Source: Blastococcus sp. TF02A-26
Lineage (GTDB): Bacteria; Actinomycetota; Actinomycetes; Mycobacteriales; Geodermatophilaceae
DNA length: 64,000 bases
Direction of reading: 5' to 3'
Assembly: GCF_003319125.1 (NCBI RefSeq)
Contig: NZ_QOHG01000009.1
Span: forward strand, 62,001 to 126,000
Below the pieces are notes generated by a model. That model worked only from the letters and a program-made list of their open reading frames with translations, made no database searches and was not told the DNA's origin. The translations under genes were made by a program, and so were the position numbers. Numbering within the stretch: the first letter of the stretch is position 1; every line of letters starts with the position of its first letter. Shown here piece by piece: positions 1 through 8,655 of this stretch.

Positions 1-211
1 GGTGCTCACGACGCGGGAGCCCTCGGGCATCCGGCCGGCGGGGCGGCTGACCGCCGCGGACCTCGTGCCGCTGTGGGAGCCCGGGCAGGACGTCTTCGTC
101 TGCGGGTCGACGCCGTTCGCGGAGTCGGCGACGCGGGTGCTGACCGGGCTCGGCGTGCCGGAGCCGGCCATCCGGGTCGAGCGTTTCGGCCCCAGCGGCA
201 CCTCGGGTTAG
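1..211 (+). CDS. C-terminal end of a ferredoxin/flavodoxin-reductase-type oxidoreductase (partial)
   Basis: Only the last 70 or so codons are in the window; the gene enters from the left edge and stops at TAG 209-211. The visible part has a VFVCGSTPFAE stretch followed by GVPEPAIRVERFGPSG, which resembles the end of the NAD(P)-binding lobe of ferredoxin-NADP reductase-like proteins, where a 'CGP/CGS' loop is followed by the 'xxExFG' terminus. The catalytic N-terminal part is not visible, so substrate and partner cannot be named. Its stop codon overlaps that of the convergent peptidase gene: TTAG holds both TAA (minus) and TAG (plus), leaving no room for a separate terminator. Confidence 0.6.
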   Translation, partial: VLTTREPSGIRPAGRLTAADLVPLWEPGQDVFVCGSTPFAESATRVLTGLGVPEPAIRVERFGPSGTSG

Positions 212-1650
212 CCGAGGCTCTCCGGCCTGCCCTCGCCGAGCCACTCCGCGAACAGGTCGTCCAGGTCCTGTCCGGAGACCTCCTCGGCGAGGGCGACGAA
301 GTCCTCGGTGGTGACCGCCTGTCCGGCCTCGGCGCCGAACCACTCCTGGAGGAGCTCGGCGAAGTCGTCCTCGCCCAGTGCGGTGCGGACGGCGTGCAGG
401 GTCATCGCGCCGCGCTGGTAGACGGCGGAGGAGAACAGCCGGTCGGTGTCCGGGCCGGGGTCCCCGATCGGGATCTGCCAGAAGCTGCTGCCGGCGGGCC
501 GGGCGGCCAGCCGGTCGAACTCCTCCTGCGCGGTCGACGTCCCTTCCTCCTCGGCCCACAGCCACTCGGCGTAGGTCGCGAAGCCCTCGTTGAGCCAGAT
601 GTGCTGCCAGGCGCCGACGCGCACGCTGTCGCCGGCCCACTGGTGCGCCAGCTCGTGCACCACCACCGCCTCGGCGGAGGCCGCGTCGGTGAAGAAGGCC
701 GGCGCGTAGACCGGGCGGGTCTGGGTCTCGAGCGCGAAGCCCATGTCCGGGACGTCGTCGACGATGCCGCCGGCCTGGTCGAACGGATACGGCCCGAACC
801 ACTCCGCGAGGAAGGCGAGCACCTCGGGCTGGCGGGAGAACGCGGCGTCGGCGGTGCTCCCGAGGGTCTCCGAGCCCGCGGCCTCCTGGTCGTCCAGCGC
901 GGGGTCGACGGCGTCGACGTAGCCGATGCCGCCCTCCTCGTACTCGTCGAGCCGGAACTCGCCGACCGCGAGGGTCACCAGGTACGGGGCCATCGGCTGG
1001 TCGGCGGCCCACCGCCAGGTGGTCCAGCCGTCCTCGGTGGTGGAGCCGAGCAGCGCGCCGTTCGAGACGGCCTCCAGCCCCTCCGGCACGGCGATGGACA
1101 CCTCCACGGTGGCGGCGTCGGCGGGGTGGTCGTTGACCGGGAACCAGGCGGCGGCGGAGTCGGGCTGGCCGACGGCGAGGGCGCCGTCCCCCGTCTGCAG
1201 GAACCCGGAGTCCCCCAGCCCGTCGTCCAGCGACTCCGGGACGCCGGCGTAGGTCACGACGGTGGTGAAGCCGTCGCCCTCGCCGAGGGGGAGCGCGGGG
1301 GTGACGGTCAGCTCGCCCTCGTCCCGGTCGGTCGCCGCGTCCTCGCCGTCGACCGTCACCGACGAGACCTCCAGACCCACGAGGTCGAGGTTGAACGCCG
1401 AGAGGGTCTGCGTGGCCGTGGCGACCACGGTGGCCGTGCCCTCCAGGGTGTCGGACTCCGGGTCGAAGCGGAGCTCCAGCGCGTAGCTCTCGACGTCGTA
1501 GCCGCCGTTGCCGTCGAGCGGGTAGTAGGGGTCGCCGTAGCCGTCGGCCCCGGGGACCGCCGCGGTGGCCGAGCCCGCGACCTCGGAGGTGCAGCTGCCC
1601 AGCAGCACGACCGTGAGGAGCGCCGCCGCTCGGGTCCGGCCTCGTGTCAC
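208..1650 (-). CDS. M1 family zinc metallopeptidase, lipoprotein
   Basis: Predicted secreted aminopeptidase-like enzyme of 480 residues. The GTG start at 1650 gives a short hydrophobic leader ending in a lipobox (VVLLGSC), so the mature protein should be lipid-anchored outside the cytoplasmic membrane. The zinc-binding HELAH motif lies near residue 331, followed about 18 residues later by the second glutamate in LNEGFATYAEW, the HExxH-x18-E signature of gluzincin family M1. The N-terminal half (ALELRFDPESDTLEGTATV) matches the beta-sandwich domain that precedes the catalytic domain. The protein is much shorter than cytosolic PepN (about 850-900), as usual for the actinobacterial lipoprotein subgroup. 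The peptides it trims are unknown. Confidence 0.88.
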   Translation of the reverse strand: MTRGRTRAAALLTVVLLGSCTSEVAGSATAAVPGADGYGDPYYPLDGNGGYDVESYALELRFDPESDTLEGTATVVATATQTLSAFNLDLVGLEVSSVTVDGEDAATDRDEGELTVTPALPLGEGDGFTTVVTYAGVPESLDDGLGDSGFLQTGDGALAVGQPDSAAAWFPVNDHPADAATVEVSIAVPEGLEAVSNGALLGSTTEDGWTTWRWAADQPMAPYLVTLAVGEFRLDEYEEGGIGYVDAVDPALDDQEAAGSETLGSTADAAFSRQPEVLAFLAEWFGPYPFDQAGGIVDDVPDMGFALETQTRPVYAPAFFTDAASAEAVVVHELAHQWAGDSVRVGAWQHIWLNEGFATYAEWLWAEEEGTSTAQEEFDRLAARPAGSSFWQIPIGDPGPDTDRLFSSAVYQRGAMTLHAVRTALGEDDFAELLQEWFGAEAGQAVTTEDFVALAEEVSGQDLDDLFAEWLGEGRPESLG

Positions 1651-1758
1651 GTGAGGTCCTCGTCTGTCGGTCCGGCCGTCGGAGCGTGCCGCACCCCGGT
1701 GCGCGGTGCCCAGGGGGGCGCGCGCGGTGCGGTCAACGGCGGACGGGAGAATCGGTGC

Positions 1759-2277
1759 ATGCCGTCCGCCGAGGTCACCGCGTCCACCCGGGTGGACGAC
1801 GGCCTCCGCGCCATCCTCCTCCAGGTCTGGACCGACGTCACGAACGCCGGTGGTGCGGTGGGCTTCGTCGCCCCGGTCACGCCGGACGTCGTGGCCCCCG
1901 TCCTCGACGCGCTCGTGGAGCGGGTGCACGCGGGCAGCCAGACCCTGTGCCTGCTCCGGGTGGACGGCGAGGTGGCGGGCTTCGCCGTCCTCTCCACCTC
2001 CGTGAGCCCGCTCCGCCGGCACTGGGCGACCGTGCTGCGGGTGCAGGTACACCCCTCCCGCCAGGGGCAGGGGCTGGGACGGGTGCTGATGGCCGGCGTG
2101 CACGACGTCGCCCGCGCGCGGGGGCTCGAGTTCCTGCACCTGACGGTGCGCGGCGGCTACGGGCTCGAGGGCTTCTACGAGCGGCTGGGGTACGAGGTCT
2201 TCGGCCGGATGCCCGGCGCCATCCGGATCGCCCCCGGCGACGACCGTGACGAGGTCCTGCTGATCCACCGCCTGTGA
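1759..2277 (+). CDS. GNAT family N-acetyltransferase
   Basis: A 172-residue single-domain acetyltransferase. The acetyl-CoA binding loop is recognisable as VHPSRQGQGLGRVLM (the R/QxxGxG/A motif), followed by a helix and the C-terminal ...GFYERLGYEVFGR strand typical of the fold. The acceptor substrate cannot be predicted. It runs divergently from the M1 peptidase, with 108 bases between the start codons. A GAGAAT hexamer at 1747-1752 ends 6 nt before the ATG, consistent with a leaderless transcript. A convergent terminator hairpin follows the stop. Confidence 0.85.
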   Translation: MPSAEVTASTRVDDGLRAILLQVWTDVTNAGGAVGFVAPVTPDVVAPVLDALVERVHAGSQTLCLLRVDGEVAGFAVLSTSVSPLRRHWATVLRVQVHPSRQGQGLGRVLMAGVHDVARARGLEFLHLTVRGGYGLEGFYERLGYEVFGRMPGAIRIAPGDDRDEVLLIHRL

Positions 2278-2312
2278 CGCGGGGAGGGCGCGGCGTGGCA
2301 GCCCTCCCCGCG
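2278..2312. terminator. Bidirectional terminator hairpin
   Basis: Perfect 12-bp inverted repeat (2278-2289 and 2301-2312) with an 11-nt loop, lying between the convergent stops of the acetyltransferase and the catalase. There is no T-run, as is common for terminators in very GC-rich genomes. Confidence 0.7.
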
Positions 2313-2317
2313 CCGGC

Positions 2318-4438
2318 TCAGGCGGCCGGTGCCGGCGGGACCACGTTGTTGGTGACCAGCGGGGTGCGGTCCCAGGCGCGGTGCATGCCCAGGGCCGCGA
2401 CGGTCTCCGCCGCCATGGCCGCGTTGGCGCTCGGGCCGGTGATGACGCCGGGCGCCTCCGGGTCGATGCCGGCGGCGCGCAGCACCTCCACGCCGTCTCC
2501 CCAGGCGCCGATGCCCTTCAGGTGGCGGAACGCCTCCTGGAGCATCGTGACGGCGCGGAAGTCGCCGTCCTTCGGTGCGCCGTCGGCGACGACAATCGCG
2601 TCGAACTCGATCGACCGGCCGGTGGCGAAGGTGCGCTCGACGATCTCGACGTCCGAGCCGTCGACCAGCTGGCCGCCGTGCGGGGCGATGACCCGCAGCA
2701 GCGCGCCCTCGGCCGCGAGGGCCTTGCGCAGCTCGGCGATGCCCTTCAGGTCCGCACCCGGGCCGGCGACGACGCCGACGATCCGGCCGGCGATGGGGAA
2801 GGGCTCGGGCCTGATCTGGCGCAGCGCGGGGGAGAGGACGCCGGGCTCCACCGGCTCGGGCGCCGGGGCGGGCAGGCCGAGGCCGGCGGCGACCTGCACG
2901 CACAGGTCGGCGTCGATCTTGGCGAGCACCGTCAGTGCCCGCTCCTTGATGGACTGCTCGTACACCTTGCCGAGCTCGAAGGTGTACGCGTCGGCGATGT
3001 GCTGCTGCTCGATGCCGGTCAGGCTGGCGTAGAACATCGCCGCCTGCGAGTAGTGGTCGTCGAACGAGACGTGGCTCTCCCGGACGACCTCGCCCGCGAC
3101 CGGGCGGGGCACCTCGACGTAGCCGCCGTCGGCCCAGTCGGCCGGGACGGGGCTCGCGTCGTCGACCGAGTTCGGGAGGTACGGCGCCTGACCCTCGTGG
3201 ACGGCGTCCTGGTGGAAGCCGTCGCGCAGGTTGTCGTTGAGCGGGGCGTGGCTGCGGTTGATCGGGATCTGCCGCCAGTTCGGGCCGCCGAGGCGGGTCA
3301 GCTGGGTGTCGAGGTAGGAGAAGTTCCGCCCCTGCAGCAGTGGGTCGTTGGTGAACTCGATGCCGGGGACGACGTGGTTGGTGTTGAACGCCACCTGCTC
3401 GGTCTCGGCGAAGTAGTTCGTCGGGTTGCCGTCGAGCACGAGCTTGCCGATCGGCTGCACCGGCGCGAGCTCCTCCGGCACGATCTTGGTCGAGTCGAGC
3501 AGGTCGATGCCCTCGAACACCTGGTCGGGGGTGTCCGGGAAGACCTGCACGCCGAGCTCCCACTCGGGGAAGGCGCCGTTCTCGATGGCGTCGGCGAGGT
3601 CGCGGCGGTGGAAGTCGGGGTCGAACCCGGCGGCCAGCTGCGCCTCCTCCCAGGTCAGGGAGTGCACGCCCAGCGCCGGCTTCCAGTGGAACTTGACCAG
3701 GCAGGTCTCCCGGTCGGCGTTCACCAGCCGGAAGGTGTGGACGCCGAAGCCCTCCATCGTCCGGTAGCTGCGCGGGATGCCCCGGTCGCTCATGTTCCAG
3801 ATCGTGTGGTGGGTCGCCTCGGTGTGGAGGGTGACGAAGTCCCAGAAGGTGTCGTGGGCCGACTGGGCCTGCGGGATCTCCCGGTCGGGGTGCGGCTTGC
3901 CGGCGTGGATGACGTCGGGGAACTTGATCGCGTCCTGGATGAAGAAGACCGGGATGTTGTTGCCGACCAGGTCCCAGACGCCCTCCTTCGTGTAGAACTT
4001 CGTCGCGAACCCGCGGGTGTCGCGCACGGTGTCGGCCGACCCGCGCGAGCCCAGCACCGTGCTGAAGCGCACGAAGACCGGCGTCTCCAGGCCCTTCTCG
4101 GCCATCACGGCCGCCCGGGTGAGCTTCCCGGCGGTGCCGTAGGCGGTGAAGACGCCGTGCGCGCCCGCGCCGCGGGCGTGGACCACGCGCTCCGGGATCC
4201 GCTCGTGGTCGAAGGCGTTGATCTTCTCGCGGAGGTGGAAGTCCTGGAGGAGGACGGGGCCGCGCCGGCCCGCCTTCAGCGAGTGGTCGGTGTCGGGGAG
4301 CCGCACCCCCGTGCCCGAGGTGAGGAAGGCCCCGGCCTGCGCGCGGGGGTCCCGGCCCTCACGCGGACCCTCGTAGGTCACCCCGGTCGGGCTGACCGTG
4401 GTGGGGGCTGACTGGTCGGGCTGGCGTGCGGGGGGCAT
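2318..4438 (-). CDS. katE: Large-subunit (HPII-type) catalase with C-terminal DJ-1/PfpI-like domain
   Basis: Monofunctional haem catalase dismutating hydrogen peroxide; 706 residues, the size of the clade 2 large-subunit enzymes rather than the ~480-residue type. Visible signatures are the distal histidine in [14 protein letters not shown], the distal asparagine in VGNNIPVFF, and the proximal haem-ligand tyrosine in RNFSYLDTQ (RxFxY). After about residue 530 a glutamine-amidotransferase-like domain follows ([15 protein letters not shown]... [14 protein letters not shown]), the extra domain of HPII. The ATG at 4438 is preceded by GGAG. A SigB-type promoter lies just upstream, and a formate/nitrite-type channel gene is divergently transcribed from the same 133-bp gap. 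Confidence 0.95.
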   Translation of the reverse strand: MPPARQPDQSAPTTVSPTGVTYEGPREGRDPRAQAGAFLTSGTGVRLPDTDHSLKAGRRGPVLLQDFHLREKINAFDHERIPERVVHARGAGAHGVFTAYGTAGKLTRAAVMAEKGLETPVFVRFSTVLGSRGSADTVRDTRGFATKFYTKEGVWDLVGNNIPVFFIQDAIKFPDVIHAGKPHPDREIPQAQSAHDTFWDFVTLHTEATHHTIWNMSDRGIPRSYRTMEGFGVHTFRLVNADRETCLVKFHWKPALGVHSLTWEEAQLAAGFDPDFHRRDLADAIENGAFPEWELGVQVFPDTPDQVFEGIDLLDSTKIVPEELAPVQPIGKLVLDGNPTNYFAETEQVAFNTNHVVPGIEFTNDPLLQGRNFSYLDTQLTRLGGPNWRQIPINRSHAPLNDNLRDGFHQDAVHEGQAPYLPNSVDDASPVPADWADGGYVEVPRPVAGEVVRESHVSFDDHYSQAAMFYASLTGIEQQHIADAYTFELGKVYEQSIKERALTVLAKIDADLCVQVAAGLGLPAPAPEPVEPGVLSPALRQIRPEPFPIAGRIVGVVAGPGADLKGIAELRKALAAEGALLRVIAPHGGQLVDGSDVEIVERTFATGRSIEFDAIVVADGAPKDGDFRAVTMLQEAFRHLKGIGAWGDGVEVLRAAGIDPEAPGVITGPSANAAMAAETVAALGMHRAWDRTPLVTNNVVPPAPAA

Positions 4439-4479
4439 GGCTTCTCCAGGTGGTCGTCGTCGGCTCCGACGTCCTGCCG

Positions 4480-4503
4480 CTACCCGGTGGATGCCGGCGG
4501 AAC
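4480..4503 (-). promoter_or_regulatory. SigB/SigF-type promoter for the catalase gene
   Basis: On the minus strand GTTC (4503-4500) is separated by 14 nt from GGGTAG (4485-4480). This fits the Streptomyces sigma-B consensus GNNT-N14-16-GGGTA(C/T) except for the last base, and sits about 40 nt upstream of the catalase ATG. A general-stress promoter suits a catalase. Confidence 0.6.
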
Positions 4504-4537
4504 CTGCGCGTCCCTGCAGGTGGGACGGCGCGGCGCG

Positions 4538-4562
4538 GTGTCGTCGGCCCGCCCGCGGGTAC
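4538..4562 (+). promoter_or_regulatory. SigB/SigF-type promoter for the formate/nitrite-transporter-family gene
   Basis: GTGT (4538-4541), a 15-nt spacer, then GGGTAC (4557-4562): an exact match to GNNT-N14-16-GGGTAC. The expected transcription start, about 7-9 nt further on, falls at or next to the GTG start codon at 4572, so the transcript may be leaderless. It diverges from the catalase promoter at 4480-4503. Confidence 0.6.
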
Positions 4563-4571
4563 GGGCCCGCG

Positions 4572-5387
4572 GTGGTCAGCGCACGCGAGGAGCTCGGGGA
4601 GACCGACGCCCCGGTGGAGGACGAGGTCGCCCAGGCCTTCGACCGGATCGTCGACCAGGGCGCCCAGCGGCTGCACCGCTCGTGGCGCGAGGTGCTCACG
4701 ACCGGCTTCGCCGGCGGTCTCGAGGTGGGTGCGGGCGTGGTCGCCCTGCTGGCCGTCTACGCCGAGACCGGCAGCCACCTGCTGGCCGGGCTGGCGTTCT
4801 CGGTCGGCTTCATCGCGCTCATGCTGGCCCGCAGCGAGCTGTTCACCGAGGGCTTCCTCGTCCCGGTCACGGCCGTCGTCGCCAGGCGGGCCGGCGTCGC
4901 GCAGCTGGGGAAGCTGTGGGCCGGCACGCTGGTCGCGAACCTGGCCGGCGGGTGGATCGTCATGTGGCTGGTCGTGCACGCGCTGCCCGACCTCGGGGCG
5001 ACCGCGGTCGAGTCGTCCCTGACCTTTGTCGACGCGCCGCTGGACCTCCGGTCGGTGTGCCTGGCGCTGCTGGCCGGCGCCTTCATCACCCTGATGACCC
5101 GGATGCAGCACGGCGCCGACTCCGAGGCCGGCAAGCTCGCCGCCGCGGTCGTGGGCGCGTTCCTCCTCGCCGGGCTGGTGCTCTTCCACAGCATCCTGGA
5201 CTCGCTGATCGTCTTCGGCGCCATCCACGCCGGCGGACCGCTGGGCTACGGCGACTGGCTGGCCTGGTTCTGGTACACGACCCTGCTCAACGTCGCCGGC
5301 GGGCTGTTCGTGGTCACGTTCTTGCGGCTGCTGCGGAGCAAGGAGCTCATCCAGCAGGAGCGGGCCGAGGTGCGGCGCGGCGACTGA
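4572..5387 (+). CDS. Formate/nitrite transporter (FNT) family membrane protein
   Basis: A 271-residue integral membrane protein resembling the FocA/NirC/YfdC family of small-anion channels. About 35 charged N-terminal residues are followed by the conserved helix-start TTGFAGGLEVG, then ARSELFTEGFLVP, a family hallmark between the second and third helices; six hydrophobic segments are visible. The substrate (formate, nitrite, hydrosulfide or another weak acid) cannot be told from the sequence. The GTG at 4572 is the only in-frame start close to the family N-terminus, and it lies 10 nt after a SigB-type -10 element. The neighbouring, divergently transcribed catalase carries the same promoter type, suggesting co-induction under stress. 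Confidence 0.85.
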   Translation: MVSAREELGETDAPVEDEVAQAFDRIVDQGAQRLHRSWREVLTTGFAGGLEVGAGVVALLAVYAETGSHLLAGLAFSVGFIALMLARSELFTEGFLVPVTAVVARRAGVAQLGKLWAGTLVANLAGGWIVMWLVVHALPDLGATAVESSLTFVDAPLDLRSVCLALLAGAFITLMTRMQHGADSEAGKLAAAVVGAFLLAGLVLFHSILDSLIVFGAIHAGGPLGYGDWLAWFWYTTLLNVAGGLFVVTFLRLLRSKELIQQERAEVRRGD

Positions 5388-5435
5388 CCGCCGCGCCTTC
5401 CCCGCAGCGCCGGGCGGGATCGCCATGATCGCCGT

Positions 5436-6338
5436 GTGATCGAGCTCGACGGGCTGACGAAGGTCTTCGGGGACCGCGTCGCCGTCGACGACCTCACCGT
5501 CCGGGTGCGGCCCGGCCGGGTGACCGGCTTCCTCGGTCCGAACGGCTCGGGCAAGACGACCACGATGCGCTGCGTGCTGGGCCTGGCCCGGCCCACCGCG
5601 GGGACGGCCACCGTGCTCGGCGTCCCCTATCGGCGGCTGTGGCGGCCCCTGACCCGGGTCGGGGCGCTGGTCGACCCGCGCGCCCGCCACCCCGGCCGCA
5701 CCGCCTACGCGCACCTGCTGGCACTGGCCCGCTCCAACGGGCTCTCCCGCGCCCGCGTGACCGAGGTGGTCGACCTGGTCGGGCTGGAGGCGGTGGCCCA
5801 CGACCGGGTCGGCGGGTTCTCTCTCGGCATGGGGCAGCGGTTGGGCATCGCCGCGGCGCTGCTGGGCGATCCGGAGGTGCTGCTGCTCGACGAGCCGGTC
5901 AACGGCCTGGACCCCGAGGGCATCCGGTGGGTGCGCGAGCTGCTGCGCGCGTTGGCCGCCGAGGGGCGCACCGTGCTGGTGTCCAGCCACCTGATGAGCG
6001 AGATGGAGGACACCGCCGACCACCTCGTCGTCGTCGGCCGGGGCCGGCTGCTCGCCGACGTGCCGATGGCCGAGCTGCTCGGGGCGTCGGCCGCCGTCCG
6101 GGTGCGCAGCCCGCAGGCGCCCCTGCTGGCCGCCGCCCTGCGGCGGGCCGGCGCCGCGGTGACGCTCGAGCTCGACGGCGCGCTGCGGGTCGAGGGCATG
6201 GACCCGGCCCGGGTCGGGGACGCCGCGTTCGCCACGGGCGTCCCGGTGCACGAGCTGACCCGGGTGGTCGCCTCGCTGGAGGCCGCCTACCTCGAGCTCA
6301 CCGGCGGCGAGGTCGAGTTCCGGGCCGGTCTGCCGTGA
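5436..6338 (+). CDS. ABC transporter ATP-binding protein (exporter type)
   Basis: A 300-residue ATPase of the CcmA/drug-exporter class. Walker A is GPNGSGKTT near residue 35, the signature is SLGMGQ, and Walker B is VLLLDEP followed by VNGLDPEG and an H-loop in VLVSSHLMSEME. The C-terminal 80 residues form the variable extension usual in this class. A CATGAT hexamer at 5424-5429 ends 6 nt before the GTG start, so the mRNA may be leaderless. The stop overlaps the start of the downstream permease gene by four bases (GTGA), so the two form one transporter. The cargo is unknown. Confidence 0.92.
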   Translation: MIELDGLTKVFGDRVAVDDLTVRVRPGRVTGFLGPNGSGKTTTMRCVLGLARPTAGTATVLGVPYRRLWRPLTRVGALVDPRARHPGRTAYAHLLALARSNGLSRARVTEVVDLVGLEAVAHDRVGGFSLGMGQRLGIAAALLGDPEVLLLDEPVNGLDPEGIRWVRELLRALAAEGRTVLVSSHLMSEMEDTADHLVVVGRGRLLADVPMAELLGASAAVRVRSPQAPLLAAALRRAGAAVTLELDGALRVEGMDPARVGDAAFATGVPVHELTRVVASLEAAYLELTGGEVEFRAGLP

Positions 6339-7066
6339 CCGGGCTGCTGTCGAGCGGGTGGATCCGGCTGCGGTCGGTCCGGTCCACCTGGTGGTGCACC
6401 GCCGTGTACGTCGTCGTCGCTGCGGGCTTCGGGTGGCTCGCCGCGGCCGGGACGCCGACGTCGTCGCGGGCCGACGTCGCCGTCGAGGTCGCCCTCACCG
6501 GGTTCGGCTTCGCACAGCTGGCACTGGTCGTGCTCGGCGTGCTCTCGGTGAGCGCCGAGTTCGGCACCGGCAGCGCGGTCTCGGCGCTGGTCGCGGTGCC
6601 CCGGCGGACGTCCTGGCTGGCCGCGACCACCGCCGTCGTCGCCGGCTGGGCGGCGCTGCTCACCGCGCTGGTCGCGCTCGGATGCGCCGTCGCCGCGCGG
6701 GCGCTGATCGCGGTGCCCGGCGGGGTGTCCCCGACCGACCCCGTCGTGCTGCGGGAGCTCGGCCTCCAGGTGGCCGGCGCGGTGCTGGTCACCGTGCTGG
6801 GCGTGGGGCTCGGCGCGGTGCTGCGGGCGACGGCCGGCGGGGTCGGGTTGGGCATCGCCCTGGTGTTCGTGCTGCCACCGGCGCTCGCCGTGGCCGGGAG
6901 CCGGTGGGCGGAGCGGGGCTCGCAGGCGCTGCCGGCGCTGCGGGTCGGCCAGGAGTCGTTCCTGGCGGTGGACACGACCTGGCCGGTCGGCCTGGCGGTC
7001 ACCGGGGCGTGGGCGGCCGGCGCGTGGGCCCTCGGCGCGCTGCTGCTGGAGCGGCGCGACTTCTAA
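6335..7066 (+). CDS. ABC transporter permease (ABC-2 type)
   Basis: A 243-residue membrane protein with about six hydrophobic segments, translationally coupled to the preceding ATPase by the GTGA overlap at 6335-6338. It has the ABC-2 layout: a cytoplasmic N-terminus (GWIRLRSVRSTWWC), a second-helix region with EFGTGSAVSALVAVPRR, which matches the conserved ExxxGT motif before the coupling helix, and a short C-terminal LERRDF. Its stop TAA overlaps the stop of the convergent beta-lactamase-fold gene. Confidence 0.9.
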   Translation: MTGLLSSGWIRLRSVRSTWWCTAVYVVVAAGFGWLAAAGTPTSSRADVAVEVALTGFGFAQLALVVLGVLSVSAEFGTGSAVSALVAVPRRTSWLAATTAVVAGWAALLTALVALGCAVAARALIAVPGGVSPTDPVVLRELGLQVAGAVLVTVLGVGLGAVLRATAGGVGLGIALVFVLPPALAVAGSRWAERGSQALPALRVGQESFLAVDTTWPVGLAVTGAWAAGAWALGALLLERRDF

Positions 7067-8217
7067 CGGCCGAAGGCCGCCGCCCGGAACGCGTCGAACA
7101 GCGGCGGCGGCTGCGGCGAGGCCCACATCTGGTTGGTCAGCAGCACCGCCGTCGTCCCGGGAACGGGGTCGGTCCACCAGGAGCTCCCCAGGCCACCGTC
7201 CCAGCCGAAGGAGCCCGCCGACCGGCCACCGGGTTCGTCGGTGCGGCGGACGCCGATGCCCAGGCCCCAGCCGCCGCCCTCGTCGTCGACCGGGCCCACC
7301 TGCTCGGTGAGCATCGCCGTCACGGTCGGCCCGGCGAGCACCCGCGATCCGTCGGCGGCCCGGCCCCCGGCGCGGAGCATCGCGGCGAACCGCGCCAGGT
7401 CGTCGACCGTGGAGACGAGTCCGTCGCCGCCGTCGGGAAAGGCCGGAGGCCGAGCCCACTGGCCGTCGGCCGGGTCGTAGCAGTCGCGCCGGCCGTCCTC
7501 GCCCGGCGGCGTCCAGTGCGGGCCCCACCGGTCGCGCGCGTGATCGGGGACGCCGAAGCCGGTGTCGCGCATGCCGAGCGGCTCCAGCACCCGCTCGGCG
7601 AGGACCTCGGGCAGCGGCCGGCCCGTGGCGCGTGCCACCAGGACGCCGAGCACGCTGGCGCCCAGGTGGTACAGCCACCGCTCGCCCGGCTGGTACGCCA
7701 GCGGCACGGTGGCCACGAGCCGCAGCCACTCGTCGGGCGGCGGCGCGGCCTGCGGCTGCGGCGGCCCGGCGGGGAGCCCGGTCGCGGCCAGGGCCGCGAG
7801 AGTCGGGGTCGGCCAGGAGGTCGCGGTGAAGTCGATGCCCAGGCCGAGGCGGAACGTGAGCACGTCGCGGACGCTGATCGGCCGGCGCGCGGGCACCGTG
7901 CCGGCCGAGGCGTCGGCCGGGTCGGCCAGGACGACGCGGTCGGCCAGTTCCGGCAGCAGCCGGTCGACCGGCTCGTCGAGGGTGAGGGTGCCGTCGTCGA
8001 CCAGGGTCAGGGCCGCGGCGGCCACCACCGGCTTGGTCGTCGAGGCGATCCGGAAGACGTCGTCGGGCCGCACGGCGTCGTCCCCGCCGGGGGTGTGGGT
8101 GCCGGCGGATCCCCGGGCGACCTCGGCGCCCCGAGACACCGCCCAGGCCGCGCCGGGCACCTGCCCCTCGGCCACCGCGGCGGTCACGACCGCCCCGACG
8201 TCCTCCGCCAGCCCCAC
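7063..8217 (-). CDS. Serine hydrolase of the beta-lactamase / penicillin-binding fold
   Basis: A 384-residue cytosolic-looking enzyme of the class C beta-lactamase/EstB esterase superfamily. The nucleophile motif SxxK is ASTTKP near residue 58, the tyrosine motif is WLYHLG, and the third box is GWDGG near the C-terminus, in place of KTG. No signal peptide is seen, which argues for an esterase or D-aminopeptidase-like hydrolase rather than a secreted beta-lactamase. The GTG at 8217 was chosen because GGAGGAGG lies a few bases upstream; longer in-frame starts would enter the divergent DUF1801 gene. Confidence 0.85.
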   Translation of the reverse strand: MGLAEDVGAVVTAAVAEGQVPGAAWAVSRGAEVARGSAGTHTPGGDDAVRPDDVFRIASTTKPVVAAAALTLVDDGTLTLDEPVDRLLPELADRVVLADPADASAGTVPARRPISVRDVLTFRLGLGIDFTATSWPTPTLAALAATGLPAGPPQPQAAPPPDEWLRLVATVPLAYQPGERWLYHLGASVLGVLVARATGRPLPEVLAERVLEPLGMRDTGFGVPDHARDRWGPHWTPPGEDGRRDCYDPADGQWARPPAFPDGGDGLVSTVDDLARFAAMLRAGGRAADGSRVLAGPTVTAMLTEQVGPVDDEGGGWGLGIGVRRTDEPGGRSAGSFGWDGGLGSSWWTDPVPGTTAVLLTNQMWASPQPPPLFDAFRAAAFGR

Positions 8218-8300
8218 GCCGCCTCCTCCGTCGCCGGTCCTCTGGTAGGACGGCCCGCAGCCGCGGAACTCACCGCCGCCGTGCCGACCCAGGAGGCGCC

Positions 8301-8651
8301 GTGTCCGCACCGTCGACCGTCGAGGAGTACCTCGCGGCGCTGCCCGACCAGGCCCGTGGCGTGCTGGGCGAGGTGCGCGCCGCCGTGCTGCGCGGGATGC
8401 CGGGGGCGACCGAGACCGTCCGCTACGGCATGCCGGCCGCGATGCTCGGGCACCGGTACGGCCTGCACTTCGCCGCCTGGAAGAAGCACGCAGCGCTCTA
8501 CCCGGTGCCGGTGCTCGACGGCGACCTCGAGGCGGAGGTGGCGCCGTACCGGTCGGGCAAGGACGCCGTCCACCTGCGCTACGGGCAGCCGGTGCCGGTG
8601 GACCTGGTCGAGCGCATCGCGGCCGCCGTCGCCGTCCGTCGCGGCGGCTGA
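8301..8651 (+). CDS. DUF1801 (YdhG-like) domain protein
   Basis: A 116-residue protein. The VEEYLAALPDQARGVLGEVRAAVLRGMPGA opening, then VRYGMPAA and FAAWKKHAALYPVP, are the conserved blocks of the small DUF1801 alpha/beta fold, whose biochemical role is unknown. The GTG start at 8301 has AGGAGG 4-10 nt upstream. It is transcribed divergently from the serine hydrolase and ends 4 bases before the convergent DUF1990 gene. Confidence 0.8.
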   Translation: MSAPSTVEEYLAALPDQARGVLGEVRAAVLRGMPGATETVRYGMPAAMLGHRYGLHFAAWKKHAALYPVPVLDGDLEAEVAPYRSGKDAVHLRYGQPVPVDLVERIAAAVAVRRGG

Positions 8652-8655
8652 GGGC

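Noticed and set aside
73-2277. Long plus-strand frame over the M1 peptidase gene
   Set aside because: Only its last 172 codons (the acetyltransferase) have motifs; the upstream part is a shadow of the peptidase gene.
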